Source: Penumbrarchaeum sp964445525
Lineage (GTDB): Archaea > Thermoplasmatota > Penumbrarchaeia > Penumbrarchaeales > Penumbrarchaeaceae
NCBI GenBank assembly: GCA_964445525.1
Contig: CAYULA010000002.1
Span: 1-64,000, forward strand
DNA: 64,000 nt
Direction of reading: 5' to 3'
Below the pieces are notes generated by a model. That model saw only the letters and a program-made list of their open reading frames with translations. It was not told the DNA's origin and ran no database searches. Shown here in pieces: positions 9,551 to 18,492 of the stretch. Numbering within the stretch: the first letter of the stretch is position 1; the number at the start of each line of letters is the position of its first letter. A program made the translations under genes and the position numbers.

Positions 9551-9611
9551 TACACCCGGATGGTGATATTCGTTGGAAAATCGTTATTAAATCAATGATG
9601 ATTGACCGGTC

Positions 9612-10334
9612 ATGCCTGTCATAGATGTGACGGCCGCCTCGAAGAGATACGGGGACCTCAAAGCCCTGGATGATGTTGATCTTTCGGTTGAAAAAGGGGA
9701 GTTCTTCGGATTCCTGGGGCCCAATGGAGCAGGGAAGTCAACTCTTTTGAGGATACTCACGGGCCAGCTCGAACAGGACTCTGGAAGTGTGGCGGTACTG
9801 GGTATGGATAACGGGCATCCTATCTCCGTGAAAAGGAGGATCGGGATTGTCCCGGAAGCGGAGACTCCCCCGAGCTTTCTGAATTCCAGGGAATACCTCT
9901 CTCTGGTCTGCAGAATAAGGGGCCTTGAAAGCATCGGGGAAAAGGTTGATCGCTGGATGGATTTCTTCGGGATGGAGGACCGTTCGAAGGTTCTGTGCAA
10001 GGACCTCTCCAAGGGCCAGAGGCAGAAAGTGATGCTGGCCTCCGCGTTCATCCACGAGCCTCCGTTGCTGTTCCTCGATGAGCCATTCATCAATCTTGAT
10101 CCCATATATCAGAGGAGGGTAAGGGAATACCTCAAGAAAATAAACGGTAAAGGGGTCACAATCTTCATGTGCACCCATATACTGGAGATTGCGGAGAAAT
10201 TATGCACCAGGGTGGCGCTCATAAACAGGGGAAAAGTGATCGGCCAGGGTAAACTGGATGAGATCAAGGACTACGAGACCGAGGATCTGGAATCGGTATT
10301 CATGAGGATGGTGGAGGAAACCTCCGATGTCTAG
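9612..10334 (+). CDS. ABC transporter ATP-binding protein
   Basis: 240 residues with Walker A GPNGAGKST, Q-loop region, signature DLSKGQRQK and Walker B LLFLDEPF, so a complete ABC ATPase of the CcmA/NatA-like type (COG1131) that powers export or gliding-type permeases. TTATTAAAT at 9584-9592 lies about 24 bp before the ATG, and no ribosome site is present, so it is probably leaderless. The last 8 bases overlap the permease gene, implying translational coupling. The substrate is unknown. Confidence 0.93.
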   Translation: MPVIDVTAASKRYGDLKALDDVDLSVEKGEFFGFLGPNGAGKSTLLRILTGQLEQDSGSVAVLGMDNGHPISVKRRIGIVPEAETPPSFLNSREYLSLVCRIRGLESIGEKVDRWMDFFGMEDRSKVLCKDLSKGQRQKVMLASAFIHEPPLLFLDEPFINLDPIYQRRVREYLKKINGKGVTIFMCTHILEIAEKLCTRVALINRGKVIGQGKLDEIKDYETEDLESVFMRMVEETSDV

Positions 10335-11772
10335 GGGATGGACGGGAGATCTATTCCTGGGGATGCTCAAGGAGGAATGGAGGCTCCAGAAAGCCTTCGT
10401 CGGAGGATTCGGGGCCGCATTCTTTCCGCTGCTCATTTTTGGAATGACTCTGCTGTTGATAGCGATTCTTCCAGGAGATTATCTAACAGGAAATAATGCC
10501 CTGTTATTCTTTCACCTCTTTTCAGCTCTTTACGGATTCATGGTCGGGGGGATCGCCATCCTCTCCGATATGATCATGACACGTAGAATGGGGCAGGTCA
10601 ATCTTCTTCTGAAGATGAGCCAGATGCAGCCCATGGCCTACGGGAAGGTCCTCGGGATCTTCTATATCAAGGAGATCTTCTTCTACGTATTATATTCCAT
10701 AATACCTCTTTCCGCAGGTATTTTGATCGGGTCTGCCATCAGATCAATCCCGTTTTCCGGCGCGATCATGATGTCTGTCACCATGTTTCTGGCATTTCTC
10801 CTGGGCATGTCACTTTCCTTTCTCCTTTCCTCCCTACACATGAGATCAAAGTGGTTCACTTTCATTTTCCTTGCAGTTTTATCAACCGCTGCAATCCTTG
10901 TCTGGCCGCTTGATCTGATCCCCGTGGCATTCCTTTTTCATCCTTATTCATTCTGGGAGGGTCCCTCTCCCCTGATGCCCGTTCTTTCATTGGCAGAAGC
11001 AATGGTCCTATCGATATTGGCAGTTCTTCTTGCAAGGGAAAGATATCGGACCGCCTCTACCACGTATGAGGCAGAACTCGACAGATACGACAGGTTCTTC
11101 GGTAGGATCTCCGGGGCCTCGCACCTGCTTTCCAAGGAATGGCTGGAGCTGAAAAGGAGCGGAACCATGGGTCCCGTCCTCTTCGGTTTCGTAGGTCCCT
11201 TGTTGGCAGTATACGGGATGGTCTATCTTTTCAGGACTGCCCTTTCAGCAGATCTGGGATTCAATTCGGTCTTTTACGGATCCCTGGTGGGATTCTTTGG
11301 CGTGATGACATATTCATGGCTTACCAACATCGAACAAAACGAAGCATTGAATGTACTCCCGGTTTCGGTTCCCTCCTTGATAGAGATCAAGGTCGTTCTC
11401 TTCTTCCTGATCACATCCGTACTTACAAGCCTGTATATGCTTGGGGTCAGCATACTCAACGGCGATCCATATCTTTTTCCGCTGGCCCTCGGAGTGGCTC
11501 TTGCCAACAATACCTACACAGTTTCAGTAACGGCCTGGTTGACAGGATTGAGGGCCAACTCGATGCTCCTGGACGGGAAGACACTGATCATATTCTCCTC
11601 TCTTGTTGTCCCCCCTCTCATAACCCTTGTGATAATATCGTTTTTCATTGACGACGGTTCCATAGCAGGCGCCGTGACGGCATCGGGACTTTCCCTCTTC
11701 CTGCTTCTTTTTTCGGCAATTTTGATGAAGCGGATAAGGAAAAGGTGGACCGATTCCGTATTTGTCATATAA
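10327..11772 (+). CDS. ABC transporter permease
   Basis: 481 residues with about twelve hydrophobic segments in two halves separated by a cytoplasmic stretch rich in charged residues (about 225-270, RERYRTASTTYEAELDRYDR). It overlaps the ATPase gene by 8 bp, so the two form a transporter. Its length and the two-half layout resemble the large single-chain ABC-2-type permeases that pair with CcmA/NatA ATPases. No binding protein or receptor is encoded nearby, which favours export. The substrate is unknown. Confidence 0.85.
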   Translation: MSRGWTGDLFLGMLKEEWRLQKAFVGGFGAAFFPLLIFGMTLLLIAILPGDYLTGNNALLFFHLFSALYGFMVGGIAILSDMIMTRRMGQVNLLLKMSQMQPMAYGKVLGIFYIKEIFFYVLYSIIPLSAGILIGSAIRSIPFSGAIMMSVTMFLAFLLGMSLSFLLSSLHMRSKWFTFIFLAVLSTAAILVWPLDLIPVAFLFHPYSFWEGPSPLMPVLSLAEAMVLSILAVLLARERYRTASTTYEAELDRYDRFFGRISGASHLLSKEWLELKRSGTMGPVLFGFVGPLLAVYGMVYLFRTALSADLGFNSVFYGSLVGFFGVMTYSWLTNIEQNEALNVLPVSVPSLIEIKVVLFFLITSVLTSLYMLGVSILNGDPYLFPLALGVALANNTYTVSVTAWLTGLRANSMLLDGKTLIIFSSLVVPPLITLVIISFFIDDGSIAGAVTASGLSLFLLLFSAILMKRIRKRWTDSVFVI

Positions 11773-11814
11773 TCAAACAATCATTACCAATGCAGATGCC
11801 GGAGGTTTGATCAA

Positions 11815-12084
11815 ATGGAAGGAAAGGAGGATGAGGTCCTAAAGAGCCTGAAGAAGAATGCAAGATCGCTCATGGAGGATCTGAAGAAGATAGATTTCGA
11901 GGGGGAAGCCACAAATTTCATGAGCGAGACCGAGAAGGTCCTCAACGATCTGAGCGATCAGATAGAGAAAAAGAGAACCGAGATGGAAGAGGCAGGGGTT
12001 GAAGAGACAATCAGGAAGGATATCAATGAGGTGGAAAAGGGAGTGGACAAGATGGTAAAAGATATAGAAAAGATACTTCAATGA
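11815..12084 (+). CDS. Small coiled-coil protein of unknown function
   Basis: 89 residues, almost entirely charged alpha-helix with heptad-like spacing (SLKKNARSLMEDLKKIDF; EKVLNDLSDQIEKKRTEM). There is no Cys, signal or membrane segment. GGAGG lies 7-8 bases before the ATG. It follows the ABC permease by 42 bp and may be part of that operon. I do not recognise a family. The reading frame has the codon usage of its neighbours, so I believe it is real. Confidence 0.7.
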   Translation: MEGKEDEVLKSLKKNARSLMEDLKKIDFEGEATNFMSETEKVLNDLSDQIEKKRTEMEEAGVEETIRKDINEVEKGVDKMVKDIEKILQ

Positions 12085-12310
12085 TATCAAAATAAACAAA
12101 ACTTTAAATTTTTTCAATCCGGATTGAATATCCCGGATGAGTAGTTATGTTTTGACAGTGGACTACTTTACTTGAACTGCTTTTAAATATATGAACATAT
12201 CAGGGGGCCATTGTATAACATATTTACAAAAATTTAATTCACCGATATAGTTATGGGCAATCCTTTAATAAGCACCGGTGTGTCCCCTTCTATTCATAGG
12301 AGGGATATAT

Positions 12311-15300
12311 ATGAATCAAATGGAAGAAAAACGTAACAAAGGTCCCAGGAGGGGAGCTTTCTTTCTCTCGGTTCTATTGGTTGTTGCAGGACTTTTCGGA
12401 TTAATACTGGTATCCGAGGAAGTGAGCGCAGCTGGACCGATGGTAACGATAACTCACCCTACCGAGGGAATGACCGTATACGGCGACACAACAGACCTCA
12501 ACCTGACCTTCGAGGACTTCTCACTCAACCCGGTCTTCGGGGGTTCCAATGTTGCAGGTGAAGGCCACTGGGTGCTAAGGGTAAATGATGCCCAGTACGG
12601 TATGTATGCCATAAAGAATGTCAGCCTCTCTCCGCTTCCGGAGGGAAATCACATATTCGAGGTGGAATTGCTCAACAATGACAATACATCCCTGACGCCC
12701 AAGGTCAATGCAACCGTGAACATAACGGTGGCATATCCGTCAATAGAGATCCTTGAACCTTACGAGGGGGCCATCCTTTACGGAGGAATGATGAACCTCA
12801 AGGCCGGTGTGGAGAACTTTACTCTAACATCCGATTTCGGCGGAACCAATGTCAACGGAGAGGGCCACTGGCACGTCTACATCAACGATGTGCTTCAGAA
12901 CCCCTACAGCGGACCATGGGCCAACTTCACCCGCCTTCCCGCCGGAGATCACGAGATCAAGGCGGACCTCAGAAACAATGACCACTCGGCTATCTCACCT
13001 CCTTCGGAGGATATGATAAACATTACGGTGGTTTTCGAGATGCCGGAGATAATGGTAACGAATCTACCCATGAGGGCCATTGGCTACGGAGGGGTCCTGA
13101 ACATGCACGTGGGAGTCAATAATTTCTCGCTTGTTCAGAAGTTCGGACAGGCCAACGTTGCCAAGGAGGGCCACTACCATCTCTACATAAACGATGTCAT
13201 GCAGGGGATGTACACGGGAGAATGGCTGAACCTGACGGGTCTTCCCGCCGGTGACCACGACTTCCGTCTGGAACTTGTCAACAACGACCATTCATCCCTG
13301 ATGCCGGAGGTGAACTACGAGTTCGATGTCACCATTGTTGGAAACGAACCGAAGATCATGCTGACCCACCCCATGGACGGGCATATACAGTATGACGGGG
13401 ACCTCGCGGTTCATGTCATGATAGAGAATTTCACGATGAACTCCTCGGCAATCGGCATGGACCCCGTTCCCGGTGAGGGTCATTACCATATCTACATCAA
13501 TGACGCTCTGGTGGGACCCTACACCGACATGATGACCGTTCTCACCGATCTCCCGGTTGGGGATCATGTGATCAAGGTGGAGCTCAGAAACAACGATCAT
13601 ACACCTCTGATGCCTCCGGTAATGGATATGGCATCCTTTTCAATTGTGGATGCCGATCCAATGATAGACATATTCTCACCCGATAACGGAACAATCCTCT
13701 ACCAGGATCATCTGGACCTGGAGGTAATGATATCGGATCTCACCATGAACGCTTCCGCAATAGGGGGCATGAACGTGGCCGGAGAGGGTCATTATCATAT
13801 CTACATCAACGATGTCCTTGTCGGACCTTACACCGATATGATGGTTACCCTGTCGGACCTTCCAGCAGGAGACCACGTCCTCAAGGTTATGCTGGTGAAC
13901 AACGACCATTCCCCGGTGATACCCGAGGCAATGGACATGATCCATTTCACCATCGTTGACGCGGATCCGTCCATAAACTTGATCGAACCCATGAACAATT
14001 CGATCCACTATCAGGACTCCATACACGTCCACGTCAACATCGAACAGTTCATGATGAACGCTTCCGCGATCGGTGGAATGAACAAAGCGGGAGAGGGCCA
14101 TTACCACATCTACATCAACGACGGACTGGTAGGTCCCTACACAGAATCCATGGTGACCCTGTCGGACCTCCCGGCAGGCGATCATGTTCTCAAGGTTGTT
14201 CTTGTGAACAATGACCATTCGCATATAATGCCGATGGCCATGGATATGGTCCATTTCACAATCGTGGAGGAGGTTCCCGAGATTATGATCGACATGCCCG
14301 TGAACGGCACAATAGTCTACGGCGACATGCTTCATGTGGATGTGATGGTGAACAACTTCACCTTGAACGAAACCGCCATTGGAGGAATGAACATGCCCGG
14401 GGAAGGTCACTGGCATCTCTATATCAACGACGATCTCATAGGACCCTATGCAACCCACATGGCAACCTTGACGGACCTTCCGGCCGGTGATCATGTTCTG
14501 AAGGTGGAGCTTAGAAACAACGATCACTCCATGCTCACGGGACCCATGGACCACTTCATGGATATGGTCCATTTCACCATCTCGGACATGAGACCGGAAA
14601 TACACATTGTCCACCCGATGCATGGAGCAATCATCTACGATGACATGATCCATCTGCAGGTGGATGTGATGAACTTCACCCTGAACGGAACCATGATCGG
14701 TTCCGATATGAACATGGAGGGAGAGGGCCATTACCACATCTACATCAACGATAATCTGGTGGGACCATACAACGAAACCATGGTGAACCTGACGGATCTC
14801 CCTGCGGGTGACCACGTCCTGAAAGTGGTACTGGTCAACAACGATCACAGCCACATTCAGCCAATGGTCATGGACATGATTAACTTCACAATCAGTGATG
14901 ACAGGCCCTCTATTTCAATAGTAAAACCAACCGACGGAGCATTCTTCTACGGCGGGGACCTCGAAGTGGAGGTTTCCATATCCGGCCTGATGATGAACCA
15001 GTCGGCAATCGGAGGCAACAACACAGCGGGAGAGGGCCACTGGCATCTCTACATCAATGATGGTCTGATAGGACCCTACACGGACAACACCGTGATGCTC
15101 TCGGACCTTCCCGTCGGGCATCACGTCCTCAAGGTACAGCTAATGAACAACGACCATACGCCGGTAATGCCCGAGGCCCACGATATGGTGGAGTTCCACC
15201 TTCTGGCGGTTCCCATGATCATGATTGAATCTCCGGCAAACGGAACCACAATAGAAGGGACCTCCCTTGACCTGGAGGTGGAGGTTACCAACTTCATGCT

Positions 15301-15916
15301 GAACTCCTCGGCAGTGGGAGGGACCAACGCACCGGGAGAGGGACATTATCATATCTACATAAACGGCGACCTGGTTGGACCCTATACCGATCTCATGGTG
15401 ACCCTCACCGATCTTCCGGCGGGTGATCACGAGCTCAAGGTGGAGTTGAAGAACAACGATCACTCCGCTCTCGGCGTTGAGGCCATGGACATGATCCAGT
15501 TCACCATAGTGGAGCCAGTGACGGAAATTACCGTCACCTTCGGCCCTGTTCTCTCCGATGGTGAGCCTCTCGAAGGAGCCGAGGTGGAGATCATGTCCGG
15601 AGGAAACTCCTACAAGGCAACGACCGGTGCGGACGGGATTGCAACATTCACCCTGCCAGCTTCATGGGAAGGTGCGGATATCGACTTCAAGGTGACCAAG
15701 GACGGATATGACGACCTTGAAGGAACCGGCAGCGTCGGTGACGACGGATCCATCTCCGTTACCGGGGACCTCGAAGTTGATGAGGAATCCGATGATGACG
15801 GAACGGATCCCACCATCTGGATAATTGTTATTGTCCTGATAGTGGTGGTCCTGATAGGTCTCTTCATCATCCTGAGGCCCAAGGATAAGAAAGAAGATGG
15901 CCTCTACGAAGAGTGA
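12311..15916 (+). CDS. Ten-repeat His/Met-rich cell-surface protein
   Basis: I start it at the ATG at 12311, which has AGGAGGG 7-8 bases upstream; a longer frame from 12278 lacks this. The product is 1201 residues: a signal segment (FFLSVLLVVAGLFGLILV), ten tandem repeats of about 100 residues (12430-15530), one Ig/carboxypeptidase-regulatory-like domain, an acidic linker, one transmembrane helix (TIWIIVIVLIVVVLIGLF) and a short charged tail. Each repeat carries GEGHYHIYIND, GPY, LPAGDH and NNDH, i.e. four conserved His, plus several Met (MDMIHF). The His/Met richness suggests metal binding, perhaps copper; similar GHxH...NNDH modules occur in secreted domains of other prokaryotes. Function is otherwise unknown. 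Confidence 0.88.
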   Translation: MNQMEEKRNKGPRRGAFFLSVLLVVAGLFGLILVSEEVSAAGPMVTITHPTEGMTVYGDTTDLNLTFEDFSLNPVFGGSNVAGEGHWVLRVNDAQYGMYAIKNVSLSPLPEGNHIFEVELLNNDNTSLTPKVNATVNITVAYPSIEILEPYEGAILYGGMMNLKAGVENFTLTSDFGGTNVNGEGHWHVYINDVLQNPYSGPWANFTRLPAGDHEIKADLRNNDHSAISPPSEDMINITVVFEMPEIMVTNLPMRAIGYGGVLNMHVGVNNFSLVQKFGQANVAKEGHYHLYINDVMQGMYTGEWLNLTGLPAGDHDFRLELVNNDHSSLMPEVNYEFDVTIVGNEPKIMLTHPMDGHIQYDGDLAVHVMIENFTMNSSAIGMDPVPGEGHYHIYINDALVGPYTDMMTVLTDLPVGDHVIKVELRNNDHTPLMPPVMDMASFSIVDADPMIDIFSPDNGTILYQDHLDLEVMISDLTMNASAIGGMNVAGEGHYHIYINDVLVGPYTDMMVTLSDLPAGDHVLKVMLVNNDHSPVIPEAMDMIHFTIVDADPSINLIEPMNNSIHYQDSIHVHVNIEQFMMNASAIGGMNKAGEGHYHIYINDGLVGPYTESMVTLSDLPAGDHVLKVVLVNNDHSHIMPMAMDMVHFTIVEEVPEIMIDMPVNGTIVYGDMLHVDVMVNNFTLNETAIGGMNMPGEGHWHLYINDDLIGPYATHMATLTDLPAGDHVLKVELRNNDHSMLTGPMDHFMDMVHFTISDMRPEIHIVHPMHGAIIYDDMIHLQVDVMNFTLNGTMIGSDMNMEGEGHYHIYINDNLVGPYNETMVNLTDLPAGDHVLKVVLVNNDHSHIQPMVMDMINFTISDDRPSISIVKPTDGAFFYGGDLEVEVSISGLMMNQSAIGGNNTAGEGHWHLYINDGLIGPYTDNTVMLSDLPVGHHVLKVQLMNNDHTPVMPEAHDMVEFHLLAVPMIMIESPANGTTIEGTSLDLEVEVTNFMLNSSAVGGTNAPGEGHYHIYINGDLVGPYTDLMVTLTDLPAGDHELKVELKNNDHSALGVEAMDMIQFTIVEPVTEITVTFGPVLSDGEPLEGAEVEIMSGGNSYKATTGADGIATFTLPASWEGADIDFKVTKDGYDDLEGTGSVGDDGSISVTGDLEVDEESDDDGTDPTIWIIVIVLIVVVLIGLFIILRPKDKKEDGLYEE

Positions 15917-15932
15917 TACAGGAGCTGAATAT

Positions 15933-15969
15933 GGGAGGCTTTCCGGGCCTCCCATTTTGTTATTTTTTT
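15933..15969 (+). terminator. Hairpin plus T-run after the repeat protein
   Basis: A 7-bp perfect stem (GGGAGGC at 15933-15939, GCCTCCC at 15947-15953) with a 7-base loop is followed by ATTTTGTTATTTTTTTT. It lies 17 bases after the stop codon and before the start of the 2-oxoacid dehydrogenase operon. Confidence 0.7.
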
Positions 15970-16098
15970 TCAATTTTACCCTGTGGTTTTTTTCAGAAAA
16001 ATATCAGTGACAAATTATTTAACCCGCTTAAAGATAGTAATTTTACACAATCGGGACCGAGGAAATCCCGACTATGAACAATAAGAGGTGAATAAGAA

Positions 16099-16377
16099 AT
16101 GTCTGAAGAAAACGGTTCACATTTGATGGATTTTTACGGAGCGGAGTGCCCGCCATGCCAGCAGCTGGAAATTTTTATCAACCGCCTCAAGGAAGAGGAA
16201 GGTATCAAGATAGACAGATACGAGGTATGGCATAATTCGAGTAACCAGAACCTCATGATGAAATATTCCAAGGGAAGATGCAACGGAGTTCCGTTCCTCT
16301 ACAACAAGAAGAACGACACCTTCCTCTGCGGCCAGGTCACATATGACAAATTGAAGGAATGGGCCATGAAGGAGTAG
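16099..16377 (+). CDS. Thioredoxin/glutaredoxin-like protein
   Basis: 92 residues. MDFYGAECPPCQQL gives a CxxC centre at C17 and C20 at the start of the first helix, and NGVPFLYN gives the cis-proline loop of the thioredoxin fold. It lacks a signal, so it acts in the cytoplasm. AGAGGTG lies 9-10 bases before the ATG. It is followed after 25 bp by E1 alpha and is probably the first gene of that operon. A third Cys pair-like position (GRCNGV, FLCGQV) is present. Partner and substrate are unknown; the position suggests a link to lipoamide or dithiol chemistry, but this is inference. Confidence 0.85.
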   Translation: MSEENGSHLMDFYGAECPPCQQLEIFINRLKEEEGIKIDRYEVWHNSSNQNLMMKYSKGRCNGVPFLYNKKNDTFLCGQVTYDKLKEWAMKE

Positions 16378-16402
16378 ATCCTTGTTACTGGGAGGACCGT
16401 AA

Positions 16403-17518
16403 ATGGACCCTAGAGTATGTTTGCCCGAGGACTGTGAACTTTATCAGGTTCTCGACAAGGACGGGAACCTTGTATCGGAGGACCCTGGATTCGATGATCA
16501 ATTATTGAAAAATATGTACTGGTGGATGCTATACGGCAGGATGGCGGATGGCAAGGCCATCAAGCTGCAGAGACAGGGAAGGCTCGGAACCTATGCTCCC
16601 GGAACGGGCCAGGAAGCCGCACAGGTGGGTTCCGCCCTTGCCATGGAGGATGATGATTGGTTGTTCCCATCCTTCAGGGAGCTGGTATCCTACATGATAA
16701 GGGACCTCCCCTTCGAGAACAATCTGTTGTATTTCATGGGGGATGTTAGGGGAAACAGGGTTCCGGAGGGAACCAAAAGCTTTCCCATATTCGTCCCTGT
16801 TTCGACACAATTACCCATAGCCGCAGGTTTCGCCCATGCCCAATCAATGAAGAAGACAAGAAATGCGGTTCTCTGTTACCTCGGAGACGGGGGCACCTCC
16901 GAAGGGGATTTCCATGAGGGGATGAACTTTGCCGGGACCTTCCAGGCACCCGTTGTTTACCTATGCCAGAACAATCAGTGGGCAATCTCCGTTCCAAGGA
17001 AACGTCAGACCGCTTCAAGGACAATAGCACAGAAGGGGATGGCCTACGGCTTCCCCGGGATCTTCGTTGACGGGAACGATGTTTTAGCAGTCTACAAGGT
17101 TACGAGAGATGCCCTTGAAAAGGCAAAGAACGGCGGAGGCCCCACCTTCATAGAAGCCTTCACCTTCAGGAGGCTTATGCATACAACAGCAGACGATCCA
17201 ACCAGATACAGGACCCCCGAAGAAGAAAAGGAGTGGGAGGAAAAGGATCCTCTCAAGAGGATGAGGGTCTATCTCGAGAATAAGGGAATCTGGACACAGG
17301 AGTGGGAGGAAGAACTGAAAAATAAGGCCAAGAAGCTGATCAAGGAATCGGTGAAGAAGGCCGAGTCCCTTCCTCCCGTGGAACCGGAGGATCTTTTCAA
17401 ATACATGTTCGCCGAGATGCCTGAGAATCTGAAAGAGCAGCTTGATTATCTGAAAGATTCACTGGAGAACAGGGAGATCGAGGAAGACGCCTCCGAGATA
17501 CAGGGGGGATTCCCGTGA
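16403..17518 (+). CDS. pdhA: 2-oxoacid dehydrogenase E1 component, alpha subunit
   Basis: 371 residues. It binds thiamine diphosphate with the motif beginning GDGGTSEGDFHEG (GDG at 161-163) and ending QNNQWAIS, the standard GDG-(X)n-NN element. With E1 beta it decarboxylates a 2-oxoacid and transfers the acyl group to lipoyl-E2. Pyruvate and branched-chain 2-oxoacids are both possible substrates for archaeal complexes; sequence alone does not settle which. Its end overlaps the E1 beta start by 4 bp (GTGAGC). The pyruvate kinase nearby is consistent with pyruvate. Confidence 0.93.
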   Translation: MDPRVCLPEDCELYQVLDKDGNLVSEDPGFDDQLLKNMYWWMLYGRMADGKAIKLQRQGRLGTYAPGTGQEAAQVGSALAMEDDDWLFPSFRELVSYMIRDLPFENNLLYFMGDVRGNRVPEGTKSFPIFVPVSTQLPIAAGFAHAQSMKKTRNAVLCYLGDGGTSEGDFHEGMNFAGTFQAPVVYLCQNNQWAISVPRKRQTASRTIAQKGMAYGFPGIFVDGNDVLAVYKVTRDALEKAKNGGGPTFIEAFTFRRLMHTTADDPTRYRTPEEEKEWEEKDPLKRMRVYLENKGIWTQEWEEELKNKAKKLIKESVKKAESLPPVEPEDLFKYMFAEMPENLKEQLDYLKDSLENREIEEDASEIQGGFP

Positions 17519-18492
17519 GCGAGATGAACATGGCAGAGGCCATAAGGTCCGCCTTCTTCAACGAGATGGAAGCGGATGATACCGTTGTGGTCCTCGGGGA
17601 GGATGTCGGTCTGAATGGAGGAGTTTTCAGGTTAACAGAAGGCCTCTACGACAAGTTCGGTGAGGACCGCGTGATGGACACACCCCTGGCGGAATCCGGC
17701 ATAGTGGGATTTTCCATCGGTATGGCGCTTGCAGGGTTCAAGCCGGTGGCGGAGATGCAGTTCATGGGTTTCATGTGGCCCGCACTCGATCAATTGAATT
17801 CCCACGCATCCAGATTGAGGAACAGGACCCAGGGAAGATTCTCAGTTCCATTGGTTGTAAGAGCACCATACGGCGGAGGAGTTCGTGCACTGGAGCATCA
17901 TGCTGAGAGCTATGAATCCATACTTTCCCATATACCCGGTTTGAAGACGGTGATTCCCTCCACACCCCACGATGCAAAGGGATTGCTGATCTCTTCCATT
18001 AGGGATCCCGATCCGGTTGTATTCCTGGAACCCAAGAGGCTGTACAGGATGGGAAAGGAGGAGGTTCCGGATGAATCATTCACCGTTCCACTTGGAGAGG
18101 CCAATATCGTAAAGGAAGGTTCGGACCTGACGCTTGTGGGTTGGGGATCCATGATGCCCAAGCTGATCAAGGCGGCGGACCTTGTAAAGGACAAAGGCAT
18201 TGATGCCGAGGTTGTGGATATCAGGTCCATCGTTCCCTACGATGAGAAGACCGTGAACTCCTCTGTGGAAAAGACGGGGAAACTCGTGGTCGTTCAGGAG
18301 GCTCCGAGGACCTCCGGATTCGCTTCGGAGATAATAACAAGGGCTCAGGAGGACCTCATGGGAGTCCTGGAAGCTCCAGCCGTAAGGGTGACCGGATTCG
18401 ATGTCCCGTTTCCCTTCTACCAGATGGAGAAATGGGCGATGCCCGACCTGGACAGGATAGTCAAGGGTATGCGGGAGGTATTGACATGGTAA
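17515..18492 (+). CDS. pdhB: 2-oxoacid dehydrogenase E1 component, beta subunit
   Basis: 325 residues, the usual length. Family landmarks are VVLGEDVGLNGGVFRLTEGL, DTPLAESGIVGFSIGMALAG, AEMQFMGFMWPALDQL, VVRAPYGGGVRALEHHAES and the C-terminal transketolase half ending VPFPFYQMEKWAMPD. It starts with GTG at 17515 inside the end of E1 alpha and overlaps the E2 start (ATGGTAA at 18486-18492), so all three subunits are translationally coupled. It forms the alpha2beta2 E1 enzyme with the preceding product. Confidence 0.93.
   Translation: MSEMNMAEAIRSAFFNEMEADDTVVVLGEDVGLNGGVFRLTEGLYDKFGEDRVMDTPLAESGIVGFSIGMALAGFKPVAEMQFMGFMWPALDQLNSHASRLRNRTQGRFSVPLVVRAPYGGGVRALEHHAESYESILSHIPGLKTVIPSTPHDAKGLLISSIRDPDPVVFLEPKRLYRMGKEEVPDESFTVPLGEANIVKEGSDLTLVGWGSMMPKLIKAADLVKDKGIDAEVVDIRSIVPYDEKTVNSSVEKTGKLVVVQEAPRTSGFASEIITRAQEDLMGVLEAPAVRVTGFDVPFPFYQMEKWAMPDLDRIVKGMREVLTW

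Noticed and set aside
13676..14854. Long open frame on the bottom strand across the His/Met repeats
   Set aside because: It is the reverse shadow of a strongly biased repeat gene. Its product is only an odd Val/His mix that follows the repeats, with no start signal.
12430..15530. Regular repeats considered as a CRISPR array
   Set aside because: The period is about 300 bp and the repeats are in-frame protein modules with diverged bases. There are no spacers.
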